Positions 24,845 through 33,723 of a stretch of 57,028 nt of DNA are shown piece by piece (position 1 is the first letter of the stretch; every line of letters starts with the position of its first letter). Below the pieces are notes generated by a model. That model did not search any database. It was given only the letters and a program-made list of their open reading frames with translations, and was not told the origin of the DNA. This DNA is from CAZUTK01 sp964623265 (lineage in GTDB: Bacteria > Electryoneota > B3-LCP). The translations under genes were made by a program, and so were the position numbers. Location: the NCBI GenBank assembly GCA_964623265.1, contig CAZUTK010000010.1:1-57028 (forward strand), read 5' to 3'.

Positions 24845-26638
24845 GTGCGAAGAAAAAGACTCCTCTACCGCTTTCTCCCCATCCTGCTGGCGATCACTCT
24901 GATCTCGCTACTGACGGCAAGCTGGCTGGTGACCAGAACCATCCGCAAGCTTTATCTGACTCAAGCCGGCGAGGAACTAGAATCCGCGGCGAAATTGATC
25001 CGCATCCAGGTAGAAGACCATTTTACGGAATATCCTCCCGGCGCACTGGACTCTTTAGCGAAACAAATGGGCCGGATCATCCCGATGCGGATCACGTTCA
25101 TCGCACCAGATGGTGTTGTTTGGGGGGACAGCCACGACGACCCGGCGGTCATGGAGAACCACGCGGACCGTCCCGAAGTCAAGCAAGCGATGGTCGGCGG
25201 GATGGGTGTATCCACACGCTTCAGCCCTTCACTGAAACAGAGGATGATCTACGTCGCATTGCCTTTGAAACAGCCGGAGAGAATCGCAGGGGTCGTCCGC
25301 GTCGCCATCCCCGCGGATGTGACGCGCAAGACGCTGCATACGATCTACACGAGCGTCGCGTTAACCGGTTTGATCATCGCATTTTTCGCGGCGTTTTTCA
25401 TCTATCGCATCGTCAAGCGCATCAGCGATTCGATGCTGAAATTGCAGCAGGGAGCCGCCCGCTTCGCAGACGGCGATTTAGATCACCCGCTAGCACTGAA
25501 GGATTTTCAGGAATCAAGCGATGCCGGGGATGCTCTGAACCGGATGGCGCGGCAGTTAAGCGACCGCATCAAGGCGATTACGCAGCAACGCAATGAGTTG
25601 GATGCGGTTCTCTCGAGCATGGTGGAAGGCGTACTCGCGGTAGATTTAGGAGAACGAGTGCTGAAGATCAACCGCGCTGGTGCAACTTTTCTGCATACGA
25701 CTCAAGAAGAAGCGCAAGGGCGCAATCTGCAGGAAGTCGTTCTGATCCCAGATTTTCAGCGCTTCGTTCGGAAGGTGCTGGTGGAGAAAACGAGCGCTGA
25801 AGCGGAGATCTCCCTAGAAAGGGGGAGTCGGTTCCTATCCGTCCATGGAACTCCACTGCGGGATGCGGAGAACCGCGAGATCGGCGTTCTGGTCGTCTTC
25901 AACGACATCACCCGTTTGCGCAGACTCGAAAACCTACGCAAGGAATTCGCCGCCAACGTTTCCCACGAATTGCGGACTCCCTTGACCTCGATCAAAGGCT
26001 TCGTCGAGACTTTGAGAGAAGGCGCTCTGGAAAGCAGAGAGGACGCTCTGCGATTTCTGGATATCATCGCCGCCCAGATTGATCGGCTGAATGCGATCAT
26101 CGAGGACCTGCTGAAGCTATCGAGCCTCGAAAAGGAAACGGAAGGAAGCGGCGTCCCACTGAAAGCGGAAAATTTGCGGGAAGTCATAGACCGAGCTGTT
26201 GCAGGCTGCCGATCTAAAACCGCTGAAAAGGACCTCACCATTCAAATCGAGGCGCCGGTGGAGATCCCGGCGATGATCCACCCCACACTCCTCGAACAGG
26301 CGTTGCTCAATCTGCTGGACAACGCGATCAATTACAGCCCGCCTCACGGCGTAATTCACATCGGCGCTGAAGCAGGGGAGAGTGAAATCATCCTCTACGT
26401 CAGAGATCATGGAATCGGCATCGCGGCTGAGCATCTGCCGCGCATATTCGAGCGTTTCTACCGGATAGACAGAACGCGCAGCCGGAAATCCGGCGGGACG
26501 GGGCTGGGCTTAGCCATCGTCAAACACATCGTTATGGCGCACCACGGCAGAGTCAGCGTGGAAAGCGAACCGGGCAAAGGGAGCGTATTCCGCATCCATC
26601 TCCCCATAATAGCGGATTCTGCAATCCAGCTTCCTTAA
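24845..26638 (+). CDS. phoR: PhoR-type sensor histidine kinase
   Basis: 597 aa from a GTG at 24845, one base after the phoB stop; an upstream TTG at 24791 would overlap phoB. Order: membrane segment about 12-32, extracytoplasmic loop to about 165, second membrane segment 170-190, HAMP (190-245), PAS (255-355), then HisKA with H374 in V-S-H-E-L-R-T-P-L-T-S. The ATPase domain has L-L-N-L-L-D-N-A-I-N-Y, D-H-G-I-G-I and G-G-T-G-L-G-L-A-I-V. The large periplasmic loop differs from the short one of E. coli PhoR and resembles Gram-positive-type PhoR. It would phosphorylate PhoB when phosphate is low, with input from PstSCAB-PhoU. Confidence 0.9.
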   Translation: MRRKRLLYRFLPILLAITLISLLTASWLVTRTIRKLYLTQAGEELESAAKLIRIQVEDHFTEYPPGALDSLAKQMGRIIPMRITFIAPDGVVWGDSHDDPAVMENHADRPEVKQAMVGGMGVSTRFSPSLKQRMIYVALPLKQPERIAGVVRVAIPADVTRKTLHTIYTSVALTGLIIAFFAAFFIYRIVKRISDSMLKLQQGAARFADGDLDHPLALKDFQESSDAGDALNRMARQLSDRIKAITQQRNELDAVLSSMVEGVLAVDLGERVLKINRAGATFLHTTQEEAQGRNLQEVVLIPDFQRFVRKVLVEKTSAEAEISLERGSRFLSVHGTPLRDAENREIGVLVVFNDITRLRRLENLRKEFAANVSHELRTPLTSIKGFVETLREGALESREDALRFLDIIAAQIDRLNAIIEDLLKLSSLEKETEGSGVPLKAENLREVIDRAVAGCRSKTAEKDLTIQIEAPVEIPAMIHPTLLEQALLNLLDNAINYSPPHGVIHIGAEAGESEIILYVRDHGIGIAAEHLPRIFERFYRIDRTRSRKSGGTGLGLAIVKHIVMAHHGRVSVESEPGKGSVFRIHLPIIADSAIQLP

Positions 26639-26654
26639 AAAAGAAAAAAATCCC

Positions 26655-26683
26655 TTGACATCTTGTGAAAATATTATTATACT
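26655..26683 (+). promoter_or_regulatory. Near-consensus sigma70-type promoter of the first porin
   Basis: TTGACA (26655-26660), a 17-bp spacer and TATACT (26678-26683). Predicted transcription start is near 26690, leaving a leader of about 78 nt that contains the 20-bp palindrome. Confidence 0.8.
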
Positions 26684-26703
26684 GCTTCTAATTATATTCC
26701 GTA

Positions 26704-26723
26704 TGGAGTATGATCATACTCCA
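26704..26723. promoter_or_regulatory. Perfect 20-bp palindrome in the porin leader
   Basis: TGGAGTATGATCATACTCCA is its own reverse complement with no spacer. It lies about 14-33 nt after the predicted transcription start. It could be an operator for a dimeric repressor or form an mRNA hairpin; the lack of any loop favours a DNA site. Confidence 0.6.
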
Positions 26724-26767
26724 ATATCGGAATTCAATCAGTTCAAACTCAGCGCAGGGAATTCAAT

Positions 26768-27886
26768 ATGTTCAAACGACTTTCGATGACGGTGGCGGCA
26801 GTTCTGCTGCTGACCGCAGGTTCAGGCGCAACGGAACAGGGTAAATTTTCCGGGCAGATTTTTTTCGACTATCACCACGACTTCACGTCGCCGCAATCCG
26901 ATCAAATCGCGGCTCCGGGCAAGGAGAACAGTTTTCAATTCACGCGCATTTATTTCGGATATGACCGGGACGTCAACGAAACCTTCAGCCTCCGGTTTAC
27001 ACTGGATGCGAATTTCGACAAGGAATATCAATTGAAGCAGACGGGAACAATCCATGTCGTGAATGCATCCGGCGATACTGTTCTGGTGCCCACTTACTCG
27101 TTGCAGGAGAGCGGCAAGGCGTTTCGACCCTTTGTGAAATACGCCTATCTGGCGGTGAATTGCAAGCTCATCCCGGGGTCCAAATGGTATTTGGGGATGA
27201 TCTCGATGCCGTTCGTTAACATCCCGCAGAATCAACAGTGGGGGTATCGAGTTATCGCAAAAGGAGCCATGAACATTCAGGGGTGGGGTTACACCGCGGA
27301 TTTGGGCGTGGGATGGAAAGGGATGTGGAACGATCAATATCTGGTCGAGTTCGCGGTGACCAACGGGAGCGGGTTCCGGTATCCCGAGCTGGATATGTTC
27401 AAACTGATGGAAGTGCGCGGCACCGCTTATTTGTTGAAGAAGCAACTGATCCTTTCAGCCTTCGGCAGCTATGAGCAGATGTCCGTCGAAGTGAACGCGA
27501 TTATCGCAGAAGCTATGGTCGGACTCGACCACAAGAAGTTCAGATTGGGCGTCGAATACGCGCGGCGGATGTTTTCGGAAGCCTATTCCTACGCAAATGG
27601 GAAAACTGCGGAAGCACAAGATCTGTACTCCTTCTGGCTTCATTTGAAAGTGCACGGATGGGTCACGCTTTTAGGGCGGTATGATTATTATGATCCCGAT
27701 TTGGATGTGGATCAGGATGGTTCCAGTCTGCTGATTGCGGGCGTGGACTTCCACCCGATCAAGAACCTTCGGATCATCCCTAACGTGCAGATCAGCTCGT
27801 TTGATGCGGACGATGATCCTTCGACTCCGGCGGATGAAAGCGCATCCGTGAGCACGTTTTACCTTTCTATGGAGGTGAACTGGTAA
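26768..27886 (+). CDS. Outer-membrane beta-barrel porin, probably phosphate-regulon
   Basis: 372 aa with a signal peptide (about 1-21). The mature part alternates beta strands and short turns and ends in a strand S-T-F-Y-L-S-M-E-V-N-W with a C-terminal aromatic residue, as in barrel proteins recognised by BAM. Acidic loop runs (D-V-D-Q-D-G, F-D-A-D-D-D-P) resemble calcium-binding turns. It is similar in architecture to OprO/OprP-type porins and to the second porin at 28119 (shared R-Y-D-Y-Y-D-P-D against R-Y-D-L-F-D-P-N). The substrate is inferred from position between phoBR and pst. Confidence 0.7.
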   Translation: MFKRLSMTVAAVLLLTAGSGATEQGKFSGQIFFDYHHDFTSPQSDQIAAPGKENSFQFTRIYFGYDRDVNETFSLRFTLDANFDKEYQLKQTGTIHVVNASGDTVLVPTYSLQESGKAFRPFVKYAYLAVNCKLIPGSKWYLGMISMPFVNIPQNQQWGYRVIAKGAMNIQGWGYTADLGVGWKGMWNDQYLVEFAVTNGSGFRYPELDMFKLMEVRGTAYLLKKQLILSAFGSYEQMSVEVNAIIAEAMVGLDHKKFRLGVEYARRMFSEAYSYANGKTAEAQDLYSFWLHLKVHGWVTLLGRYDYYDPDLDVDQDGSSLLIAGVDFHPIKNLRIIPNVQISSFDADDDPSTPADESASVSTFYLSMEVNW

Positions 27887-27934
27887 TCGAACGCATGATT
27901 CCTCAGGCGCATCGTTAAAGACTTTGAATTCAGA

Positions 27935-27985
27935 GCTCCAGCCGGTTGATCCGTTCCGAGGCAGCCGGCTGGGGCTTCTGTTCTC
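27935..27985 (+). terminator. Likely intrinsic terminator after the first porin
   Basis: Arms GCTCCAGCCGG (27935-27945) and CCGGCTGGGGC (27965-27975) pair with one wobble over 11 bp, followed by a T-rich TTCTGTTCTC. The T-run is interrupted, so termination may be partial. Confidence 0.6.
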
Positions 27986-28009
27986 GGGCTATTAAGATGC
28001 GATAAAAAG

Positions 28010-28063
28010 TTAATGAATTTCTAACAGATCTCTCACATTGGGTTAACATTGGATTCGCATAAT
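28010..28063 (+). promoter_or_regulatory. Four-copy Pho-box-like array and promoter of the second porin
   Basis: Hexamers TTAATG (28010), CTAACA (28021), CTCACA (28032) and TTAACA (28043) follow each other at exactly 11 bp. Nine bases after the last repeat comes a -10-like CATAAT (28058-28063). In PhoB-class promoters the box replaces the -35 and stands about 10 bp upstream of the -10, as here. Confidence 0.7.
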
Positions 28064-28118
28064 ATAAAAATTAAAAACAACCGGAATCATTTAAAACAAC
28101 CAAACGTGAAGGTGAATC

Positions 28119-29204
28119 ATGCGAAAAGTCGTGATCAGTATCATCTGCATCCTGCTGATCGGATCCGGCGCACGAGCGGGCGAAGGGATGGAATTGCCTG
28201 AGGCTCTGAAGAGCGTAAAATTCGAGGGGCTGTACTACCTGGCCTATCAGGCGGGGCAGAAGGAGAACAAAAGCAACAATTACAACAAATTCACCGTCAA
28301 TCGGGCTTATTTCACCCTGAAAAAGGACGTCAACAGCTTCATCACATCGCGCATTACGATGGACGCGACGCAGGATGAAACCGGCGATCTGAAAGTTCGG
28401 CTGAAGTACCTCTACGCCGACCTGAAGTTTCCGAAGCTGGGTTTCATCACCAAGCCGCACGCGGAGGTCGGGTTGGTGCACACTCCCTGGCTGGATTTCG
28501 AGGAGCACGTCAATTACTACCGCATGCAGGGCACGATGTTCATGGAGAGGGTCGGAGTGTTCAATTCCGGCGACTTCGGAATTACGGTGATGGGATATTT
28601 TGCGGGTGAAATGGACAAGGAATATCAGAAAACGGTAAATAATAAATATCCGGGCAGATACGGCAGCTTCGCGTTCGGCGTGTACAACGGCGGGGGGTAT
28701 CACGCTGCTGAGAAGAACCAGAACAAGGTTTTCCAGGAACGCATCACTCTGCGTCCGCTGCCGGATCTCATTCCGGGACTGCAGATCTCGGAGCTCTTCA
28801 TCACGGGCAAGGGGAATATGTCAGGGGCTATGGATGAGATCAACGACTGGCAGACGCTGGCAGGGATGCTCTCCTACGAACACCGCTACGTCACCGTGGC
28901 GGGCCAATTTCTGTCGGGAAAGGGACGCAACAAGGGCGACTGGTCCGACGAGGTGGATTACCAAGGGTATTCCGGCTTCGCGGAAGGCAAGCTGGGCGAC
29001 CACTGGCGCATCATCGGGCGCTACGACCTCTTCGATCCCAACACGGACAACGACGATGACGGCTACAACCGGATCATCGCCGGCATCGGCTATGATTTCG
29101 GTCATCACAACATCCTGCTGCTCGACTATGATTTCGTGGATTACGAATTGTCCGGCAAGGAGAACGATTCGCAATTCCAGACGACTCTACAAATCCACTT
29201 CTAA
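28119..29204 (+). CDS. Phosphate-regulon porin, OprP/OprO-like
   Basis: 361 aa, signal peptide about 1-20, then a beta-barrel pattern ending in Q-T-T-L-Q-I-H-F with the terminal phenylalanine. GAAGGTG lies upstream of the ATG. Landmarks include V-N-R-A-Y-F-T-L-K-K near residue 63 and R-Y-D-L-F-D-P-N-T-D-N-D-D-D near 308. Its promoter carries the Pho-box-like array, and pstS follows by 45 bp, so it probably passes phosphate or polyphosphate through the outer membrane to the Pst system. Selectivity cannot be judged from sequence. Confidence 0.75.
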   Translation: MRKVVISIICILLIGSGARAGEGMELPEALKSVKFEGLYYLAYQAGQKENKSNNYNKFTVNRAYFTLKKDVNSFITSRITMDATQDETGDLKVRLKYLYADLKFPKLGFITKPHAEVGLVHTPWLDFEEHVNYYRMQGTMFMERVGVFNSGDFGITVMGYFAGEMDKEYQKTVNNKYPGRYGSFAFGVYNGGGYHAAEKNQNKVFQERITLRPLPDLIPGLQISELFITGKGNMSGAMDEINDWQTLAGMLSYEHRYVTVAGQFLSGKGRNKGDWSDEVDYQGYSGFAEGKLGDHWRIIGRYDLFDPNTDNDDDGYNRIIAGIGYDFGHHNILLLDYDFVDYELSGKENDSQFQTTLQIHF

Positions 29205-29249
29205 TATGTAATATATAGCAGGAATCACAGTATCATAAAGGGGTGAATC

Positions 29250-30299
29250 ATGAACAGGAAAATAGTTCTACTGATCAGTCTCGGCCTGATCATATCGAGC
29301 GGACTGGTTCCGGCGGCACTGAGCGCGGATCAGGTCATCAACGGTGCGGGGGCCACGTTTCCCTATCCGATTTTCTCGCAGTGGGCGTACAAGTATAATC
29401 AACTGACGGGCGTGCGGTTGAACTACCAATCCATCGGATCCGGCGGCGGAATTCAGCAGATCAAATCCAAGACCGTGGATTTCGGCGCATCGGATGCTCC
29501 GATGAAAATCGAGGAGCTCAACACGCACGGTTTGACGCAATTTCCAATGGTGATGGGGGGGGTGGTACCGGTGATCAACGTGAAAGGTATTCAGCCGGGG
29601 CAGCTGAAACTCGACGGTGCTACGCTGGCGGATATTTTCCTGGGGAAGATCACGCAATGGGACGATCCGGCAATTCAAGCATTCAATCCAGAGATCAAGC
29701 TACCCAACCGCTCCATCGCCGTGGTGCGCCGTTCGGATGGATCCGGCACAACATGGATCTTCACGCACTACCTGGCAGCGGTTTCTCAGGAATGGAAGGA
29801 GAAGGTCGGCGCGGATAAGGCGGTCGCCTGGCCGGTGGGCAACGGCGGCAAAGGCAATGAAGGCGTCGCCGCCTACGTGCAGCAGCTGGAGGGAAGCATC
29901 GGTTACGTGGAATATGCGTACGCTCTGCAGAACCAGATGACCTACGTATTACTGAAGAACCGAGACGGCAACTTCGTCGCTCCTACGAAGGAGACTTTCT
30001 CGGCGGCGGCGGCGAACGCGGATTGGAAGAACAGCCCTGGATATTATGTAGTTCTGGTAGATCAGCCTGGAAAAGACAGCTGGCCTATAACCGGCGCTTC
30101 CTTTATCATTATCTATAAAGAACAGCCGAATGCAGGGATCGCGAAAACCATGCTGAGTTTCTTCGATTGGTGCTTCAAGCACGGCGCGGAGATGGCGGAA
30201 AGCCTGGATTACGTGCCGATGCCGTTGAACGTGGTTGAACTGGTGGAAACGACCTGGAAAACCGAGATTCGATCGAATGGAAAACCCATTTGGCCCTGA
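29250..30299 (+). CDS. pstS: Phosphate-binding periplasmic protein PstS
   Basis: 349 aa with a signal peptide ending A-L-S-A (about residue 25). Phosphate-binding motifs are G-A-G-A-T-F-P-Y-P right after it, I-G-S-G-G-G-I-Q near 62, F-G-A-S-D near 80 and R-R-S-D-G-S-G-T near 160. AAAGGGGTG precedes the ATG. It delivers phosphate to PstC-PstA. First gene of a compact pstSCAB-phoU operon. Confidence 0.96.
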   Translation: MNRKIVLLISLGLIISSGLVPAALSADQVINGAGATFPYPIFSQWAYKYNQLTGVRLNYQSIGSGGGIQQIKSKTVDFGASDAPMKIEELNTHGLTQFPMVMGGVVPVINVKGIQPGQLKLDGATLADIFLGKITQWDDPAIQAFNPEIKLPNRSIAVVRRSDGSGTTWIFTHYLAAVSQEWKEKVGADKAVAWPVGNGGKGNEGVAAYVQQLEGSIGYVEYAYALQNQMTYVLLKNRDGNFVAPTKETFSAAAANADWKNSPGYYVVLVDQPGKDSWPITGASFIIIYKEQPNAGIAKTMLSFFDWCFKHGAEMAESLDYVPMPLNVVELVETTWKTEIRSNGKPIWP

Positions 30300-30303
30300 A
30301 TCC

Positions 30304-31314
30304 ATGAACCTCCAATCAGGGGCAATCCTTCCAGAAGTTGAGAATCGGAAAGCGGGCGTTTCGTCCCTGTTCCGGACCAAGCCGGAGAAGCGGGGGAAGA
30401 TCCAGTTCATGGGCGATCCACTGTTTCGGTGGATCGCCCGCGCTTCCGCTCTGGCGATTCCGCTGCTTTTGGGAGGCATCGTCTTCGAACTGATCCGGAA
30501 TTCGCGGCTTTCTCTGGAGCGTTTCGGGTGGGGGTTTCTGACTTCTCAGGCATGGAATCCCGTGACCGGCGAATTCGGGGCGCTCAGCAGTCTGTACGGG
30601 ACGACGGTTTCCACGGTGATCGCCATCGTCATCGCGCTGCCTCTCGGATTGGTCATCGCGCTTTTTTTGGTGGAGCTGGCGCCGCCCAAGATCAGCGCCT
30701 TCTTCGGGTCTGCCATCGAACTGCTGGCTGCGATTCCGAGCATCATCTATGGGATGTGGGGCTTATTCGTGTTCGCTCCGTTCATGGCACATTATGTCCA
30801 ACCGATGCTGGGGAAATCCTTCGGTTTTCTCCCCTTGTTTCAGGGTCCGCCGATGGGCATCGGCATATTGACTGCCGGGATCATCCTGGCGCTGATGATT
30901 CTCCCCTACATCAGCTCGGTGACGCGCGACGTTTTCCGGATGGTGCCCGTAGTCGTGAAGGAAGCTGCGTACGGCATCGGCGCGACGAACTGGGAAGTCA
31001 CGAAAGGGGTCACGCTTCGCTATTCTCTGCGCGGCATTGTGGGTGCGACGTTTTTGGGTTTGGGCCGCGCCTTGGGGGAGACTATGGCGGTGACTTTCGT
31101 CATCGGGAATCACCATCAGATTTCGTTTTCGCTGTTCTCCAGCGGGAATTCCATCGCGTCCACGCTGGCGAACGAATTCACCGAAGCATCGGATCCCCTC
31201 TACCTCAGTTCCTTGATTGAGCTCGGTCTGGTGCTGTTTCTGATCACCGTCCTCTTTCAGATCGGAGCGCAGTTCTGGTTATGGAGCATCGGCAGGAAGG
31301 CGAGCGGCGGATGA
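30304..31314 (+). CDS. pstC: Phosphate ABC transporter permease PstC
   Basis: 336 aa from the ATG at 30304, four bases after pstS; the longer open frame overlaps pstS. Six membrane segments follow a cytoplasmic N-terminus of about 40 residues. The ABC permease coupling loop reads E-A-A-Y-G-I-G-A-T-N-W-E-V near residue 222. A loop G-F-L-P-L-F-Q-G-P near residue 175 is typical of PstC. It forms the inner-membrane channel with PstA. Confidence 0.94.
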   Translation: MNLQSGAILPEVENRKAGVSSLFRTKPEKRGKIQFMGDPLFRWIARASALAIPLLLGGIVFELIRNSRLSLERFGWGFLTSQAWNPVTGEFGALSSLYGTTVSTVIAIVIALPLGLVIALFLVELAPPKISAFFGSAIELLAAIPSIIYGMWGLFVFAPFMAHYVQPMLGKSFGFLPLFQGPPMGIGILTAGIILALMILPYISSVTRDVFRMVPVVVKEAAYGIGATNWEVTKGVTLRYSLRGIVGATFLGLGRALGETMAVTFVIGNHHQISFSLFSSGNSIASTLANEFTEASDPLYLSSLIELGLVLFLITVLFQIGAQFWLWSIGRKASGG

Positions 31315-32162
31315 AGCCCCGTTCTCTGCGCAGGCGTCACGGCTATAATGCCGTTATCCGGTGGATCTCCACTTTGGGCGCGATGATCGGGCTCTTTGCG
31401 TTGCTCTGGATCCTGTACGTCGTCATTCAGCGAGGATTCAGCGCGATCCAACCGAGTTTCTTCACTCAATTGCCGATGCCGCCGGGGATGAAGGGCGGCG
31501 GCTTAGCCAACGCCATTGTGGGAACGCTGTTGTTGACCGGAATGGCGGCGGTACTCGCCACGCCTGTCGGCATATTAGCCGGTGTCTATTTAGCGGAATT
31601 CGGCAAGGGGACGAAGCTGGGGTCCGCGATCCGCTTTCTCACCAATCTGATGGTTGGCATCCCCTCCATCATCGTGGGGGTGTTCGTTTACACGCTGCTG
31701 GTGATGCCGGCGAAGACGTTTTCCGCGCATGCAGGCGCGGTATCGCTGGCGGTCATTATGCTGCCGGTCATCGTGCGGACCACGGAAGATATGCTGAATA
31801 TGGTTCCCAATTCACTTCGGGAATCGGGTCTGGCGCTGGGCGCGCCGAATTGGAGGGTGATTCTGGGCATCGTATTCCGGGCTGCGCGCAGCGGTTTACT
31901 GACCGGCGTGCTCTTAGCCGTCGCCCGGGTCAGTGGAGAAACCGCCCCCCTGCTCTTTACCGCCCTGAACAGTCCCTATTGGATGCGATCTTTAAATGAG
32001 CCGACGGCGAATTTAACGGTGACCATCTTTAACTACGCGATGTCGCCCTATGCGGATTGGAAGAGTCAAGCTTGGGGAGCGTCGCTTTTAATTATGGGCG
32101 GGGTACTGGCGCTGACGGTCATCGCGAGAATGGCGCTGGGAGGTAAAGGATTCAAAAAATGA
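31311..32162 (+). CDS. pstA: Phosphate ABC transporter permease PstA
   Basis: 283 aa from the ATG at 31311, which overlaps the pstC stop (ATGA). Six membrane segments; coupling loop S-G-L-A-L-G-A-P-N-W near residue 178, and G-E-T-A-P-L-L-F-T near 215, which is characteristic of PstA. Confidence 0.95.
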   Translation: MKPRSLRRRHGYNAVIRWISTLGAMIGLFALLWILYVVIQRGFSAIQPSFFTQLPMPPGMKGGGLANAIVGTLLLTGMAAVLATPVGILAGVYLAEFGKGTKLGSAIRFLTNLMVGIPSIIVGVFVYTLLVMPAKTFSAHAGAVSLAVIMLPVIVRTTEDMLNMVPNSLRESGLALGAPNWRVILGIVFRAARSGLLTGVLLAVARVSGETAPLLFTALNSPYWMRSLNEPTANLTVTIFNYAMSPYADWKSQAWGASLLIMGGVLALTVIARMALGGKGFKK

Positions 32163-33019
32163 ACTTTAAAATCTCCGACATCCACGCAAGATCGGCGTTT
32201 CAATTGAAATCCGATTCGATGCTGAAGAGATCCCAACTCAGGACGGCTTCGCAGCATCAACCCGCGGAGGTGAAGATTTCGGTGCGCGGATTGAATTTCT
32301 TTTACGGAAAGAATCAGGCGCTCTTCGACAACAGCATCGAGATCTTGAAGAACCGGATCACGGCGATCATCGGGCCCTCCGGATGCGGAAAATCCACTCA
32401 CATCCGGACGTACAATCGGATCCACGAACTATACCGCGACCAACGCGCCGAGGGCGAGATCATCATGAACGATGTCAATATCCTCTCGCCGTCGGTGGAT
32501 CCCATCGAACTGCGCAGGCGAATCGGAATGATCTTCCAAAAACCCAGCCCGTTTCCGATGAGCATTTTCGACAATGTGGCATACGGCTTGCGCATTAACT
32601 ACGGGATGCGGGAACCGGAACTCAGCGCGCGCGTCGAGGAGGCGCTGCGCAAGGCGGCTCTCTGGGAGGAAGTGAAGGATCATCTGCACCGCCCGGGGAC
32701 GGCGCTTTCCGGCGGCCAACAGCAGCGGCTCTGCATCGCCCGGACGATCGCCATCGAACCGGAGGTGCTGTTGATGGACGAACCGGCGTCCGCGATTGAT
32801 CCCATCGCGACGGCGAAGATCGAAGAACTGATGCTGGAACTGAAGCAGAATTACACGATCGTCATCGTGACGCACAGCATGCAGCAAGCCGCCCGCATAT
32901 CGGATTACACGGCGTTCTTCTATCAAGGTCGCATCATCGAATTCGACACGACGGAAAAAATGTTCACCAATCCATCCGAAAAGCAGACGGAAGATTACAT
33001 CACCGGAAGGTTCGGATAG
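32159..33019 (+). CDS. pstB: Phosphate ABC transporter ATPase PstB
   Basis: 286 aa; the ATG overlaps the pstA stop by four bases. An N-terminal extension of about 38 residues precedes the domain; an ATG at 32219 would shorten it. Walker A is G-P-S-G-C-G-K-S-T at 72-80, the Q-loop is F-Q-K-P-S-P-F-P-M, the signature L-S-G-G-Q-Q-Q-R, and Walker B L-L-M-D-E-P-A-S-A-I-D-P, with Ile where most PstB have Leu. F-P-M-S-I-F-D-N-V is a PstB hallmark. Confidence 0.95.
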   Translation: MNFKISDIHARSAFQLKSDSMLKRSQLRTASQHQPAEVKISVRGLNFFYGKNQALFDNSIEILKNRITAIIGPSGCGKSTHIRTYNRIHELYRDQRAEGEIIMNDVNILSPSVDPIELRRRIGMIFQKPSPFPMSIFDNVAYGLRINYGMREPELSARVEEALRKAALWEEVKDHLHRPGTALSGGQQQRLCIARTIAIEPEVLLMDEPASAIDPIATAKIEELMLELKQNYTIVIVTHSMQQAARISDYTAFFYQGRIIEFDTTEKMFTNPSEKQTEDYITGRFG

Positions 33020-33033
33020 AAGGAGAGATCCCC

Positions 33034-33702
33034 ATGACGGTGCACCTGCATCGAGAAGTCGAAAAGCTGAAGAAAAAGATCCTGCAAATCAGCGCGCTGG
33101 TTCAGGAAGACATTGAGAAAGCGGTGCAAGCGCTGTATGAACGCAACGAGAAGCTGGCGGAAAAAGTCATCCAGAGCGATGAAGAGATTGACAAGATGGA
33201 AGTGGAGATCGAGGAAGACTGCCTGAAAATCCTGGCTCTATATAATCCCGTGGCGCACGATCTGCGCTTCGTCATCGCCGTGTTGAAGATTAACAACGAT
33301 CTGGAACGGATGGCGGATCAGGCGGTCAATATCGCGGAGCGCGCCAAGACTCTGGCGCTGCAGGGAAACGTCCCCGTCCCCGACGATTTGATCAAGCTGG
33401 TCGAGGTGGTGCTCGCCATGCTGCAGCAGGCGTTGGAGTCTCTGATTCGCCAGGATACCCAGCTCGCGAGAAAAGTGATTCTATCGGATGACGAAGCCGA
33501 CGATATTCACCGGCATATGTACAATCTGGTGCAGACGAACATCCGGCGCAACCCGGATGAAATCGAATGCCAGATCAACCTGCTGTCCATCTCCAGAAAC
33601 CTCGAACGGATCGCGGATCAGATCACGAATATCGCGGAAGACATCATCTATATGGTAGAAGGGCAGCTGGTGCGGCACAGCAATCTGGCGGAAGAAGACT
33701 GA
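33034..33702 (+). CDS. phoU: Phosphate uptake regulator PhoU
   Basis: 222 aa, all-helical, with two PhoU repeats. The metal-binding E/D-x-x-x-D motifs appear as E-E-I-D-K-M-E-V-E near residue 50, and D-L-E-R-M-A-D-Q-A-V-N-I-A near 90 is mirrored by N-L-E-R-I-A-D-Q-I-T-N-I-A near 190. GGAGAG precedes the ATG. PhoU links the Pst transporter to PhoR and keeps the kinase quiet when phosphate is ample. Confidence 0.95.
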   Translation: MTVHLHREVEKLKKKILQISALVQEDIEKAVQALYERNEKLAEKVIQSDEEIDKMEVEIEEDCLKILALYNPVAHDLRFVIAVLKINNDLERMADQAVNIAERAKTLALQGNVPVPDDLIKLVEVVLAMLQQALESLIRQDTQLARKVILSDDEADDIHRHMYNLVQTNIRRNPDEIECQINLLSISRNLERIADQITNIAEDIIYMVEGQLVRHSNLAEED

Positions 33703-33723
33703 TTTCGCCCTGTCTGCAGACGT

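Noticed and set aside
26654..26671. Possible Pho box at the first porin promoter (CTTGACA-TCTT-GTGAAAA)
   Set aside because: Only one half resembles the repeat; the sequence is better explained as a -35 element.
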